Part shown: piece by piece, positions 8,525 to 16,117 of the stretch
Numbering within the stretch: the first letter of the stretch is position 1
How the letters are laid out: every line of letters starts with the position of its first letter
NCBI GenBank assembly: GCA_041567895.1
Contig: JBFGAX010000009.1
Location: forward strand, 1 to 64,000
Source of the DNA: JABDOU01 sp041567895
GTDB taxonomy: Bacteria > Actinomycetota > Acidimicrobiia > Spongiisociales > SHLN01
Direction of reading: 5' to 3'
DNA: 64,000 nucleotides
The notes under the pieces: generated by a model
The model's input: the letters and a program-made list of their open reading frames with translations, nothing else
What the model was told of the DNA's origin: nothing
The model's database searches: none
Program-made: the position numbers and the translations under genes

Positions 8525-9369
8525 GTGAAGATCTTATGAATATGGAAGAAGAAGCCACTACGGAAGATTCTGCCGACGACGGCGGCATTCTGGCCATGGC
8601 GCTGCGAGAGTCAGGACTGTTCGCACCGACAGACGATGAGACGGACGCTTCACCCGCGGAGACCCCGGAAGAGTCCGGTGAGGCTTTGCAGGAGGCTGAC
8701 GTCACCGACGACGCCGAACCAGCCGACGATGCAGCTGCTGCAAGCGACACATCCGAAACCGGAGATGCTGAAGCAGGCGAAGAAGTCGAAGCCGCACCCG
8801 CCACCAAACCGCAAAACCCGTATGAGCTGCCTGGGGACTGGTATGTCATCCACAGCTACTCCGGGTATGAGAACAAGGTCAAGGTCAATCTCGAAACCCG
8901 CATCTCGACCATGCACATGGACAGCGCCATCTTCGATGTCGTGATACCCATGGAAGACGTCGTCGAGATCAAAGGCGGCAAGAAAGTGACCGTACCCAAG
9001 AAAGTTCTACCCGGATACCTCCTCGTGCGCATGTACATGGACGATGACGCCTGGTTCACGGTTCGCAACACACCCGGAGTAACCGGGTTCGTCGGCAACG
9101 GAACCAAGCCGAGCCCTCTCACCCGTCGGGAAGTGGAGCGCTTCCTCGGCACTCCGGAAGAAGCGGGCGAAGAGACCAAAGCTGCGCCCCGTTTCAAGCC
9201 GGCCTGGGATGTCGGCGAGAGCGTCCGGGTTGTCGAGGGTCCGTTCGCCGATTTCAACGGCGTCATCGAGGACATCAATCTCGACCAGTCCAAAGTCCGG
9301 GTTCTCGTCAATATCTTCGATCGCGAAACGCCGGTCGAGTTGACGTTCGAACAAATCGTCAAGATCTAA
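8521..9369 (+). CDS. nusG: Transcription termination/antitermination factor NusG with acidic N-terminal extension
   Basis: 282 residues, against about 180 for E. coli NusG. The first ~98 residues are an acidic, Ala/Glu/Asp/Ser/Thr-rich low-complexity tail. The NGN domain follows (GDWYVIHSYSGYENKVK, then PGYLLVRMYMDDDAW and NTPGVTGFVG) and then the KOW domain (VRVVEGPFADFNGVIEDI). It binds RNA polymerase and links it to Rho or to ribosomes. Long N-terminal tails are common in actinobacterial NusG. It overlaps secE and lies 18 nt upstream of rplK. Confidence 0.96.
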   Translation: MSEDLMNMEEEATTEDSADDGGILAMALRESGLFAPTDDETDASPAETPEESGEALQEADVTDDAEPADDAAAASDTSETGDAEAGEEVEAAPATKPQNPYELPGDWYVIHSYSGYENKVKVNLETRISTMHMDSAIFDVVIPMEDVVEIKGGKKVTVPKKVLPGYLLVRMYMDDDAWFTVRNTPGVTGFVGNGTKPSPLTRREVERFLGTPEEAGEETKAAPRFKPAWDVGESVRVVEGPFADFNGVIEDINLDQSKVRVLVNIFDRETPVELTFEQIVKI

Positions 9370-9387
9370 CAGAGCAGGTAGGTAGAG

Positions 9388-9816
9388 ATGGGTCGCAAGA
9401 AGGTAATGGCGCTGATCAAGCTGCAGGTACCCGCCGGTCAGGCCAGTCCGGCACCGCCCGTTGGTCCCGCGCTTGGACAGCACGGCGTCAACATCATGGA
9501 CTTCGTACAGTCCTATAACGCCCAAACCCAGGATCAGGCGGGCACCATCGTTCCGGTTGAAATCACCGTCTACGAAGACCGCAGCTTCACGTTCATCACC
9601 AAGACGCCGCCTGCCGCAGTTCTGCTGCGTCAGGCTGCCAAGGTTGCGAAGGGCTCATCGGAGCCCCACAAGGAAAAGGTCGGATCGGTATCCAGGGCAC
9701 AGGTGCAGGAAATCGCCGAGACCAAAATGCCGGACCTCAATGCCAACGACATAGAGGCCGCGATGAAAATCGTCGAAGGAACCGCCCGCTCTATGGGCCT
9801 GACCGTAGACGGCTAA
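9388..9816 (+). CDS. rplK: 50S ribosomal protein L11
   Basis: 142 residues, the standard length. It has an N-terminal domain (LQVPAGQASPAPPVGPALGQHGVNI) and an RNA-binding C-terminal domain (KTPPAAVLLRQAAKV and IAETKMPDLNANDIEAAMKIVEGTARSMG, given here in parts). It binds the GTPase-associated region of 23S rRNA with L10 and L12. The gene sits between nusG and rplA in the conserved order, with AGGTAG as ribosome-binding site. Confidence 0.98.
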   Translation: MGRKKVMALIKLQVPAGQASPAPPVGPALGQHGVNIMDFVQSYNAQTQDQAGTIVPVEITVYEDRSFTFITKTPPAAVLLRQAAKVAKGSSEPHKEKVGSVSRAQVQEIAETKMPDLNANDIEAAMKIVEGTARSMGLTVDG

Positions 9817-9875
9817 TCACTCAACCGTGGGAGGTTGGCCTGAGGGCCAGTCGATTGCACCACTAAGGAGAAAAC

Positions 9876-10589
9876 ATGCCAGGCAAGAAGTACGCGGCCG
9901 CCGTCGCTGACCGGGATCACGAAGCCAGCTTCCATCCTCGTGTCGCCTTGGAAAACGTCAAGTCAAAGTCGTACGCCAGGTTCGACGAGACCGTCGAGGC
10001 CATCTTCCGCTTGAATATCGACCCCCGTCACGCTGATCAGCTCGTGCGCGGAACCGTGTCGCTGCCACACGGAACCGGGAAATCGGTTCGTATCGCGGTG
10101 TTCGCAACCGGTGAGAAAGCAAAAGAAGCAGAAACCGCCGGAGCTGACGTCGTCGGAGGAAAAGAGCTGGTCGACGAGATCAGCTCGGGCAGGGCGCTCG
10201 ACTTCGACATGACCATTGCGACCCCTGACATCATGTCGGAAGTCGGCAAGCTGGGAAAGGTCCTCGGTCCCCGCAACCTCATGCCAAACCCGAAGGCGGG
10301 CACCGTGACATTCGATGTCGGCAAGACGGTCGAAGAGTTCAAGGCCGGCAAGGTGGAGTACCGCAACGACAAGAACGGAAACGTTCATGCGATCATCGGC
10401 AAAGTGTCGTTCGAGGTCGATCAACTCCTGAGCAACCTCGCCGCTCTCACCGACGAGATCCTCCGCGCCCGCCCGGCCGCCACCAAGGGCCGCTACGTCA
10501 AAAACCTGGCCGTATCCTCGACGATGGGCCCGAGCTTCCGCGTCGACTACGGATCGTTGGATGAGCTAGCTGCTCTTGCGCGGAGCTGA
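9876..10589 (+). CDS. rplA: 50S ribosomal protein L1
   Basis: 237 residues, normal length, ATG with TAAGGAG 6 nt upstream. It has the L1 landmarks FNIDPRHADQ-like NIDPRHADQLVRGTVSLPHGTGK, GKLGKVLGPRNLMPNPKAGT and a conserved C-terminal SSTMGPSFRVD. L1 forms the ribosomal L1 stalk and often represses its own operon. The last 64 nt of the coding sequence plus 11 nt beyond the stop are repeated exactly 217 bp downstream (10743-10817), so the gene end has been duplicated while the original copy stayed intact. Confidence 0.97.
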   Translation: MPGKKYAAAVADRDHEASFHPRVALENVKSKSYARFDETVEAIFRLNIDPRHADQLVRGTVSLPHGTGKSVRIAVFATGEKAKEAETAGADVVGGKELVDEISSGRALDFDMTIATPDIMSEVGKLGKVLGPRNLMPNPKAGTVTFDVGKTVEEFKAGKVEYRNDKNGNVHAIIGKVSFEVDQLLSNLAALTDEILRARPAATKGRYVKNLAVSSTMGPSFRVDYGSLDELAALARS

Positions 10590-10600
10590 TCTGCGGGCCC
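10526..10600 (+). repeat. 75-bp direct repeat, copy 1 (3' end of rplA with its stop codon)
   Basis: The stretch starts and ends with GGGCCC and covers the last codons of rplA, its TGA and 11 nt beyond. An identical copy lies at 10743-10817. The GGGCCC boundaries shared by both copies suggest duplication through short homology or slippage. Confidence 0.95.
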
Positions 10601-10612
10601 ATCGCAATATTC

Positions 10613-10740
10613 ATTGTGCGTCACCGGCGTTCGCTTCGCTCACTGTGACGGAGTTTGATTGTGCGTCACCGGCGTTCGCTTCGCTCACTGTGACGGAGTT
10701 TGATTGTGCGTCACCGGCGTTCGCTTCGCTCACTGTGACG
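10613..10740 (+). repeat. Three 45-bp tandem repeats between the duplicated rplA ends
   Basis: Units begin at 10613, 10658 and 10703; the third stops after 38 nt where the second rplA copy begins. Each unit has an inverted pair CGTCAC/GTGACG around a core with TTCGCTTCGCTCAC, so each could fold as a hairpin. The unit length is a multiple of three, which leaves an open frame with a 15-residue repeat (CASPAFASLTVTEFD). That frame has no ribosome-binding site and is not considered a gene. Confidence 0.95.
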
Positions 10741-10742
10741 CG

Positions 10743-10817
10743 GGGCCCGAGCTTCCGCGTCGACTACGGATCGTTGGATGAGCTAGCTGCTCTTGCGCGG
10801 AGCTGATCTGCGGGCCC
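10743..10817 (+). repeat. 75-bp direct repeat, copy 2 (detached rplA 3' end)
   Basis: This is an exact copy of 10526-10600 placed after the tandem repeats. It has no start of its own and is a non-functional gene fragment. Perfect identity indicates a recent event. Confidence 0.95.
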
Positions 10818-10871
10818 GGAGATGATCGGCGTCCGCGATACGCTATCGTCGGGGTGAACCTAGGAGACAAT

Positions 10872-11192
10872 ATGCTCAGTCCGATTCAGCGAGTGATTCG
10901 TAAGCAGTTGGAGGATGGGGCCACGGTTGTCGAAGTGGCGACGTCGCTTCGGAAACGGCCGGGGACGATCAAGAGGTTCGCCGAGATGGCTGAATATGCC
11001 ATCGACACGGGGATGGAGCGAGACTTTTCTCGATCAACGTCCGACGACGGCCTACGACCCATCGAACGCAGAGTGATGGCGATGCGGACGGACGGGGAAC
11101 GGCTGGGTGATATCGCCGCCAAATTCCGGCGCAGTCCTCAGCACATCCGACGGATCGAACAGTTCGCCCAGATGAAACAAACCCGGAGCTAG
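10872..11192 (+). CDS. Small helix-turn-helix protein with two similar HTH units
   Basis: 106 residues from the ATG at 10872, preferred over the upstream GTG because AGGAG lies 5 nt before it. The protein seems to hold two related three-helix units: about 3-40 (RVIRKQLEDGATVVEVATSL and GTIKRFAEMAEYA) and about 68-103 (RVMAMRTDGERLGDIAAKF and QHIRRIEQFAQMK). Each looks like sigma region 4 or a Trp-repressor-like HTH. It is probably DNA-binding, and no wider family was recognised. It sits between rplA and the rplJ leader, where there is normally no gene. Confidence 0.7.
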   Translation: MLSPIQRVIRKQLEDGATVVEVATSLRKRPGTIKRFAEMAEYAIDTGMERDFSRSTSDDGLRPIERRVMAMRTDGERLGDIAAKFRRSPQHIRRIEQFAQMKQTRS

Positions 11193-11198
11193 CTGCTC

Positions 11199-11227
11199 TT
11201 CCAGAGCTTTGGTCGGGCTAGTACACT
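11199..11227 (+). promoter_or_regulatory. Candidate promoter for the rplJL operon
   Basis: TTCCAG (11199-11204) and TACACT (11222-11227) are 17 nt apart, placed just upstream of the L10 leader. The -35 is weak. The position fits an independent promoter for rplJ-rplL, as is common in bacteria. Confidence 0.4.
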
Positions 11228-11248
11228 GCCGTTTCGCAATACATAGAT

Positions 11249-11397
11249 ACCGAAGACCGTCGGTGCCCGCCCGGGCTTAAAGCAAACCGCCAACGCAGGA
11301 TGTCGTTCCGCCCTCATGGGGTGTGCAGCTTCCATGTCTGACGTACAGACCGGGAGCTTTTTTGATTCCCGGCGACCATCTCGACTGAAGGGTGATG
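11249..11397 (+). ncRNA. Ribosomal protein L10 leader (autoregulatory 5' UTR)
   Basis: The roughly 150-nt untranslated leader of rplJ has the features of L10 leader RNA: CCGAAGACCGTCGGTGCC near its 5' end, a CGCAGGATG-type segment (11294-11302), and a GC-rich stem near CCGCCC...GGGGTG. An inverted repeat CCGGGA/TCCCGG around a T-rich loop lies at 11350-11372 before the ribosome-binding site. L10-(L12) complexes bind such leaders to repress their own translation. Identification is by position and motif; a covariance-model search would settle it. Confidence 0.7.
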
Positions 11398-12123
11398 ATG
11401 GCGACAGATACCAAACGGGAACCAAGGCCTGAAAAGGTCGAGACGGTCTCCGACATAAAGGACCGGCTGGAGAGTTCTCGCGCCGTTTTCGTTACCGAGT
11501 ACCGGGGGCTTTCGGTTGCCGAACAGCAGCGTCTCCGCCGTGCACTGCGAGAGGCGTCTGCCGAATACAAGATCTACAAGATGACCCTGGCGAGAAGGGC
11601 TGCATCGGAAGCCGGCTTCGAGGAGTTGCTCGACATGCTCGAGGGCCCCACCGGAATCGCATTTGTCGCCGATGATCCGGTCATGGCGGCCAAAGCCATG
11701 AAGGACATCGCCGGAGCCGTTGATGCGTTCGTTCTCAAGGGTGGAGTTCTCGCCGGGGGCATCGTCGACGCTGCTCAGATCAGGGAGCTCGCGGATGTCG
11801 AACCCCGCGATGTCCAGTTGGCCAAAATGGCGGGACTGCTCATCGCATCGCTCCAGAACATGGCCGGCGTCATGAATTCGATGCTCGGCGGCTTCGCGAG
11901 CATGATGGATCAGCTGGCCGACAAGAAGCAGTCGGGCGAAGCGCCGGCACCTGCTGTTGAAGAGCAGGCTGCTGAAGAGCCTGCTGCTGAGGAGCCTGTT
12001 GCCGAAGAGCCTGCTGCCGAAGAGTCTGAAGCCGACGAGCCCGCTGCCTCCGAAGAGGCATCCGCTGAAGAACCCACAAACGATCAGACGTCAACCGACG
12101 ACGAAGAAAACACGGAGGAATAA
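11398..12123 (+). CDS. rplJ: 50S ribosomal protein L10 with acidic C-terminal tail
   Basis: About 241 residues from ATG 11398 (GTG 11392 and ATG 11395 are alternative in-frame starts). The first ~170 residues are a normal L10: SRAVFVTEYRGLSVAEQQRLRRAL, YKIYKMTLARRA, a GPTGIAFV core and the L12-binding C-terminal helix. A tail of about 65 residues then carries repeated AEEPxAEEP units rich in Glu, Ala and Pro. L10 anchors L12 dimers on the ribosomal stalk. Such tails occur in some Actinomycetota. The rplL start follows the stop codon directly. Confidence 0.95.
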   Translation: MATDTKREPRPEKVETVSDIKDRLESSRAVFVTEYRGLSVAEQQRLRRALREASAEYKIYKMTLARRAASEAGFEELLDMLEGPTGIAFVADDPVMAAKAMKDIAGAVDAFVLKGGVLAGGIVDAAQIRELADVEPRDVQLAKMAGLLIASLQNMAGVMNSMLGGFASMMDQLADKKQSGEAPAPAVEEQAAEEPAAEEPVAEEPAAEESEADEPAASEEASAEEPTNDQTSTDDEENTEE

Positions 12124-12507
12124 ATGGCAAAGATGTCAACTGATGACTTCATCAAGGCTTTCGAGGAGATGACCGTCCTCGAATTGAACGACCTTCGCAA
12201 GGCGTTCGAAGAGCATTTCGATGTGACCGCAGCAGCCCCTATGGCAGTCGCCGCGACCGGTGGCGGAGATGCAGGAACAGCCGCAGTCGAAGAAAAAGAC
12301 GAGTTCGACGTCATGCTCACCGGAGATGGTGGTAACAAGATTCAGGTCATCAAGGCCGTGCGTGGCATCACCAAGCTCGGTTTGAAGGAGGCCAAGGATC
12401 TCGTCGAGAGCGCCCCCGTTGCTGTCCTCGAAGGTGTAAACCAGTCCGATGCCGAAGCGGCAAAGGCAACGATCGAGGAAGCCGGCGGGCAGGTAGAACT
12501 CAAGTAG
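12124..12507 (+). CDS. rplL: 50S ribosomal protein L7/L12
   Basis: 127 residues, normal length. It has an N-terminal dimerisation domain, an Ala/Gly hinge (about 35-55, AAAPMAVAATGGGDAGTAAVEE) and a C-terminal factor-binding domain with EFDVMLTGDGGNKIQVIKAVR, ITKLGLKEAKDLVE and EAGGQVELK. The ATG follows the rplJ TAA with no gap and the GAGGA ribosome-binding site lies inside rplJ. rpoB, the usual next gene, is absent here. Confidence 0.97.
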   Translation: MAKMSTDDFIKAFEEMTVLELNDLRKAFEEHFDVTAAAPMAVAATGGGDAGTAAVEEKDEFDVMLTGDGGNKIQVIKAVRGITKLGLKEAKDLVESAPVAVLEGVNQSDAEAAKATIEEAGGQVELK

Positions 12508-12521
12508 ATCATGGCGGGCTC

Positions 12522-13703
12522 GTGAACCCTGAGGAGCTCGGGCCGGAAACACTCGCGATTCGCGGCGGGCTGCGCCGCAGTCAGTTCGACGAGACCGCAG
12601 AGGCTCTTTATCTCACCTCCGGGTATGTCTACGGATCGGCCGAGGAAGCGGAAGCAGCCTTTGCCGGTGAACTCGATCGGTTCATCTACTCGCGCTACGG
12701 CAACCCGACGATCGAGACCTTCCAGGAGCGGATGCGTCTCCTGGAGGGAGCGGAAGGGTGTTGGGCAACGGCCAGCGGAATGGCCGCGGTCTTCGTGGCG
12801 CTCATCGCAAGTCTGGAGTCGGGCGACCGGGTGGTTGCAGCCAGGGGATTGTTCGGGTCGTGCTTCGTAATTCTGAATGACCTGCTGCCGCGGTGGAACA
12901 TTCACACCGATTTCGTGGATGGATCCGACCTGGCGGCCTGGGAGGCGGCTCTGGTCGAACCGGCCAAGGTCGTGTTCTTCGAGTCTCCCTCCAACCCGAT
13001 GCAGGATCTCATCGACGTAGAGGCCGTTTCGGAGCTGGCCCACGCGGCTGGAGCGCGGGTCATCGTTGACAACGTGTTCGCCACTCCGGTGTTGCAGCGT
13101 CCTCTCGATCTCGGGGCGGACGTCGTCGTCTACTCAACGACGAAGCATTTCGATGGTCAGGGCCGCACCCTCGGCGGTGCAATTCTCGGCACAACCCGGT
13201 TCCTCGATGACGAGGTGCAGCCGTTCATGCGACACACCGGGCCATCTATGAGTCCGTTCAACGCATGGGTGCTCACCAAGAGTCTCGAAACGATGGCCAT
13301 GCGAGTCGAGCGCATGAGTGAGCGAGCACTTGATCTCGCCGGTTGGCTGGAGGGCCAGAAGGCGGTTCAGCGAGTGCTCTATCCATATCATCGGTCGCAC
13401 CCGCAGTTCGATCTCGCCAAGCGGCAGATGTCGGCAGGGGGTACCGTCGTGACGTTCGAGCTTCTCGGCGGCCAGGAAGCGTCGTTCCGGTTTCTCAACG
13501 CGCTCGAGTTGATCGACATCTCCAACAATCTCGGTGATTCGAAAACCCTCATGACGCATCCTGCAACCACGACCCATCGGCGGCTCGGTCCGGACGTGAG
13601 AGCCGCGATGGGCATCACCGATGGCATCCTTCGAATCTCGGTAGGCCTCGAAACGACCGCCGATATCACATCCGACCTGGAGCGGGGATTGGCTGCGGTT
13701 TAG
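12522..13703 (+). CDS. metZ: O-succinylhomoserine sulfhydrylase (Cys/Met metabolism PLP enzyme)
   Basis: 393 residues, GTG start; a nearer ATG at 12511 runs into a stop after four codons. It is a type I PLP fold with SRYGNPTIETFQERM, GCWATASGMAAVF, FFESPSNP, DNVFATPVLQ and the lysine-containing YSTTKHFDGQGRTLGG, ending SLGLE-like ISVGLETTADI. The DFVDG and GQGR details fit MetZ rather than cystathionine gamma-synthase. MetZ makes homocysteine from O-succinylhomoserine and sulfide. It follows rplL by 14 nt and may be read through from it. It could supply homocysteine to the methyl-transfer genes that follow. Confidence 0.88.
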   Translation: MNPEELGPETLAIRGGLRRSQFDETAEALYLTSGYVYGSAEEAEAAFAGELDRFIYSRYGNPTIETFQERMRLLEGAEGCWATASGMAAVFVALIASLESGDRVVAARGLFGSCFVILNDLLPRWNIHTDFVDGSDLAAWEAALVEPAKVVFFESPSNPMQDLIDVEAVSELAHAAGARVIVDNVFATPVLQRPLDLGADVVVYSTTKHFDGQGRTLGGAILGTTRFLDDEVQPFMRHTGPSMSPFNAWVLTKSLETMAMRVERMSERALDLAGWLEGQKAVQRVLYPYHRSHPQFDLAKRQMSAGGTVVTFELLGGQEASFRFLNALELIDISNNLGDSKTLMTHPATTTHRRLGPDVRAAMGITDGILRISVGLETTADITSDLERGLAAV

Positions 13704-13708
13704 GAACC

Positions 13709-14569
13709 TCAGCCGAGGGCTTCCAGCATGTCCCGTCGCCATTCTTCGGTGCGCTCCACCTGATTGAAGGTGTAGCAATGGAAACCCTCGATGTTGATCC
13801 GATCGTCCGTCAGGGCGCGAGCCAATCCCAGGATGAGAGCATCCGGGCTGTACCCGCCGGGCTTCACGAGACGCCCGATCAGCTTGGGGTTCTTGGCGGC
13901 GAACTTGATCGAGTCACCGACGCCGATACGCGCCGAGATGCCAAGGAGCTTCTTGAGTTCTGCCGAGCCCGGAATCCCGAGATACACGGGTAGCTCGATG
14001 CCCCGCTCGCGTTGATGGCTGATCCAGTCGGTGATGATGTCCGGCTCGAAGCACATCTGTGTGGTGATGTACTTGGCGAACGGGGCCTTGTCGACGATCG
14101 CCTGGTCCAGCAGCTCGTCTGAGATGATCGGGTGACCTTCCGGATATCCGGTGATCCCGAAGCTGTCGATGGTGTGGCCGATGTCATCAATGGCTTGCAG
14201 CAGGGAGTAGGCATCAAAAAACTCTCCCGGGGGGTCGGCATCGCCGCCAACGATGAAGACCCGGTGGATGCCGGCCTTGTCAATCGCCTTGAGATTGGCT
14301 TCGAGCTCGGCCCGATCGGTGGTGAGCCTCGCAGAGAAGTGGGGAATCACATGCATCCCCATGTCCTGTAGCTGCAGGGACAAATCGATGGTCGCCTGCA
14401 TGCCCTTGGCAGGAGAAGCAGTCACCGAGACTGTCGCTCCATCCGGCAGAAACGCCGCTTGCTCCATCACGTTATTGAGTGGTATGAGTTCGTAGTGGAG
14501 GTTTTCGATGACGGTGCGGACGGCATCGAGCTCAGCCGCGGTCAGGTGTGTGATGTTCATCTTTGCCAT
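13709..14569 (-). CDS. metF: Methylenetetrahydrofolate reductase (MetF-like)
   Basis: 286 residues, an FAD-binding TIM barrel. E27 in LHYELIP aligns with the catalytic Glu of E. coli MetF (EFFPP), then VSVTASPAKG matches the VSVTYGA strand and VFIVGGDADPPG matches the LRGDLP loop; FHCYTFNQVE is the C-terminal strand. The last gene of the seven-gene leftward operon, it starts 3 nt after the mttB stop. In this context it would most plausibly oxidise methyl-THF to methylene-THF, the reverse of its biosynthetic direction. The sequence is divergent from housekeeping MetF, so an additional copy elsewhere is likely. Confidence 0.85.
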   Translation of the reverse strand: MAKMNITHLTAAELDAVRTVIENLHYELIPLNNVMEQAAFLPDGATVSVTASPAKGMQATIDLSLQLQDMGMHVIPHFSARLTTDRAELEANLKAIDKAGIHRVFIVGGDADPPGEFFDAYSLLQAIDDIGHTIDSFGITGYPEGHPIISDELLDQAIVDKAPFAKYITTQMCFEPDIITDWISHQRERGIELPVYLGIPGSAELKKLLGISARIGVGDSIKFAAKNPKLIGRLVKPGGYSPDALILGLARALTDDRINIEGFHCYTFNQVERTEEWRRDMLEALG

Positions 14570-14572
14570 GTG

Positions 14573-16117
14573 CTATACCTCTGAGTTCGGGAGAGAAGCT
14601 TTTCGTTTTTCAATCCACTCTTTCAGTTCCTCATCCTTTGCCTCGTCGATCGGCGGAGGCTCGTATGAGGCGAGAAGTTGCTTCCACTTCTTGTTTGCTC
14701 TGACAATCGAGTCCTTCGAACCCTCCTCTTCCCATTTCTCGAAGCTTTCATTGTCCGCCATCTCCGAAACCCAGAAGGCAGTCTCGAAGTTGGCAAGCGT
14801 ATGAGGCGATCCGAGAAAATGCTGACCGGGTCCACCATTTGTGAGCATGGCGTCGAGCGCCAGACCCGACTCGGAAAGATCAGGGCCTTTCACGTACGTT
14901 TCGATCATGGATGCCTGATCGGCATCGAGAATGAATTTCTCGTAACCCATGCTCAGCCCGCCCTCCAGCCATCCCGCGGTGTGAAGCAGGAAATTGACTC
15001 CAGCAAAGATGGCCGACTGCATGCTCACCGCGCTCTCGTAGGCGGCCTGGGCGTCTGAGATCTTGGATGCAGTGAATGCCCCTCCCGATCGAAACGGAAC
15101 TCCCAGACGCCTCGCCAGGCCCGCCATCATGAAAAGCACGAGCTGAGGCTCGGGGGTTCCAAACGTGGGTGCCCCGGTCTGCATGGACATCGAGCTGGCG
15201 AAGCTGCCGAAGATCACCGGTGCTCCCGGGTTGACGATTTGCGTGAAGGCGATGCCGGTCAGAGCCTCGGCCAGGGTCTGGGTGGCGGCACCAGCGGCCG
15301 AGACCGGCGACATGGCACCCGCCAGAATGAACGGCGTGATCAGCGTGGCCTGATTGTTCTCCGCATAGACCTTGGCCGATCCAAGCATGTTGTAGTCCCA
15401 GCCCATAGGAGAGTTGGCGTTCGCCAACCCAAGCACAACCGTGTTGTCCCGGACAAAATCCTCGCCGAAAAGAACGTTGCACATATCCACCGTGTCCTGC
15501 GCTCGAGATGGATATGTGACGGATCCCATGAATGCTTTGTCGTGATATCGCATATGGGCATAAACCATGTCGAGATGGCGTTTGGTCACGGGCAGATCAA
15601 CCGGTTCGCACAGCGTGCCGCCCCCGTGGTGGAGCGAGGGCGTCATGTGCTGTAGCTTCGCAAAATTGTTGAAGTCTTCGATGGTGGCGTATCGCCTGCC
15701 ATTATCGAGATCGCGCACGAACGGTGATCCGTAGGCAGGCACGAGGACGGTGTACGGGTCGCCGATGATGACGTTGTTGTCAGGATTGCGAGCCACCTGG
15801 GTGAATGAGGCCGGCGCCGAGGCTTGAATGATCTGCCTACACATGCCGCGCGGGAAACGCACCCTGCTTCCCTCTACGTCTGCGCCGGCAGATTTGAAGA
15901 TGTCGGCTGCTTCGGGATAGTTGTCGACGTCGACCCCGATCTGTTCGAGAAGCACGTCAGCATTGTGCTCGATCTGCTCGTATCCCTCCTGGCTCAGCAC
16001 CTCCATCGGCTTGAGCTCGCGGGTCAAGTAAGGAACCCTTGCGACAGCTTTTGCAGCTTCCCGCGCCGCAGCCCGTGCGGCCCGTCCTCCACTGCGCCTG
16101 CTGGGGCGATCGGTCAT
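14573..16117 (-). CDS. MttB-family (non-pyrrolysine) methylamine:corrinoid methyltransferase, probable quaternary amine substrate
   Basis: 514 residues from the ATG at 16115-16117, chosen because GAGGAG lies 5 nt upstream; the longer frame is upstream coding sequence. It covers the full trimethylamine methyltransferase family TIM barrel (LLEQIGVDVDN near the N-terminus, GDPYTVLVPAYGSPFV, HHGGGTLCEPVDLP, GAMSPVSAAGAATQTLAEALTG and PFRSGGAFTASK, shown as separate motifs). There is no in-frame TAG, so this is a pyrrolysine-free homologue like MtgB, which demethylates glycine betaine. MtcB (carnitine) and MtpB (proline betaine) are alternatives. It overlaps the RACo gene by 4 nt. A nearby dimethylglycine dehydrogenase-like gene favours glycine betaine as substrate. 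Confidence 0.87.
   Translation of the reverse strand: MTDRPSRRSGGRAARAAAREAAKAVARVPYLTRELKPMEVLSQEGYEQIEHNADVLLEQIGVDVDNYPEAADIFKSAGADVEGSRVRFPRGMCRQIIQASAPASFTQVARNPDNNVIIGDPYTVLVPAYGSPFVRDLDNGRRYATIEDFNNFAKLQHMTPSLHHGGGTLCEPVDLPVTKRHLDMVYAHMRYHDKAFMGSVTYPSRAQDTVDMCNVLFGEDFVRDNTVVLGLANANSPMGWDYNMLGSAKVYAENNQATLITPFILAGAMSPVSAAGAATQTLAEALTGIAFTQIVNPGAPVIFGSFASSMSMQTGAPTFGTPEPQLVLFMMAGLARRLGVPFRSGGAFTASKISDAQAAYESAVSMQSAIFAGVNFLLHTAGWLEGGLSMGYEKFILDADQASMIETYVKGPDLSESGLALDAMLTNGGPGQHFLGSPHTLANFETAFWVSEMADNESFEKWEEEGSKDSIVRANKKWKQLLASYEPPPIDEAKDEELKEWIEKRKASLPNSEV

Noticed and set aside
10613..10740. Possible CRISPR array
   Set aside because: The repeats are contiguous with no unique spacers and no cas genes nearby.
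10576..10806. Open frame with 15-residue repeats across the rplA duplication
   Set aside because: It is produced by the 45-bp repeat unit being a multiple of three; it lacks a ribosome-binding site and ends in the duplicated rplA tail.
13709..14569. MetF lacking its catalytic glutamate
   Set aside because: On first reading VSVTASP was aligned with the EFFPP strand, but the correct match is E27 in YELIP, so the residue is present.
14573..16117. Possible pyrrolysine-containing MttB
   Set aside because: No in-frame TAG is present; the frame is complete without an amber codon.
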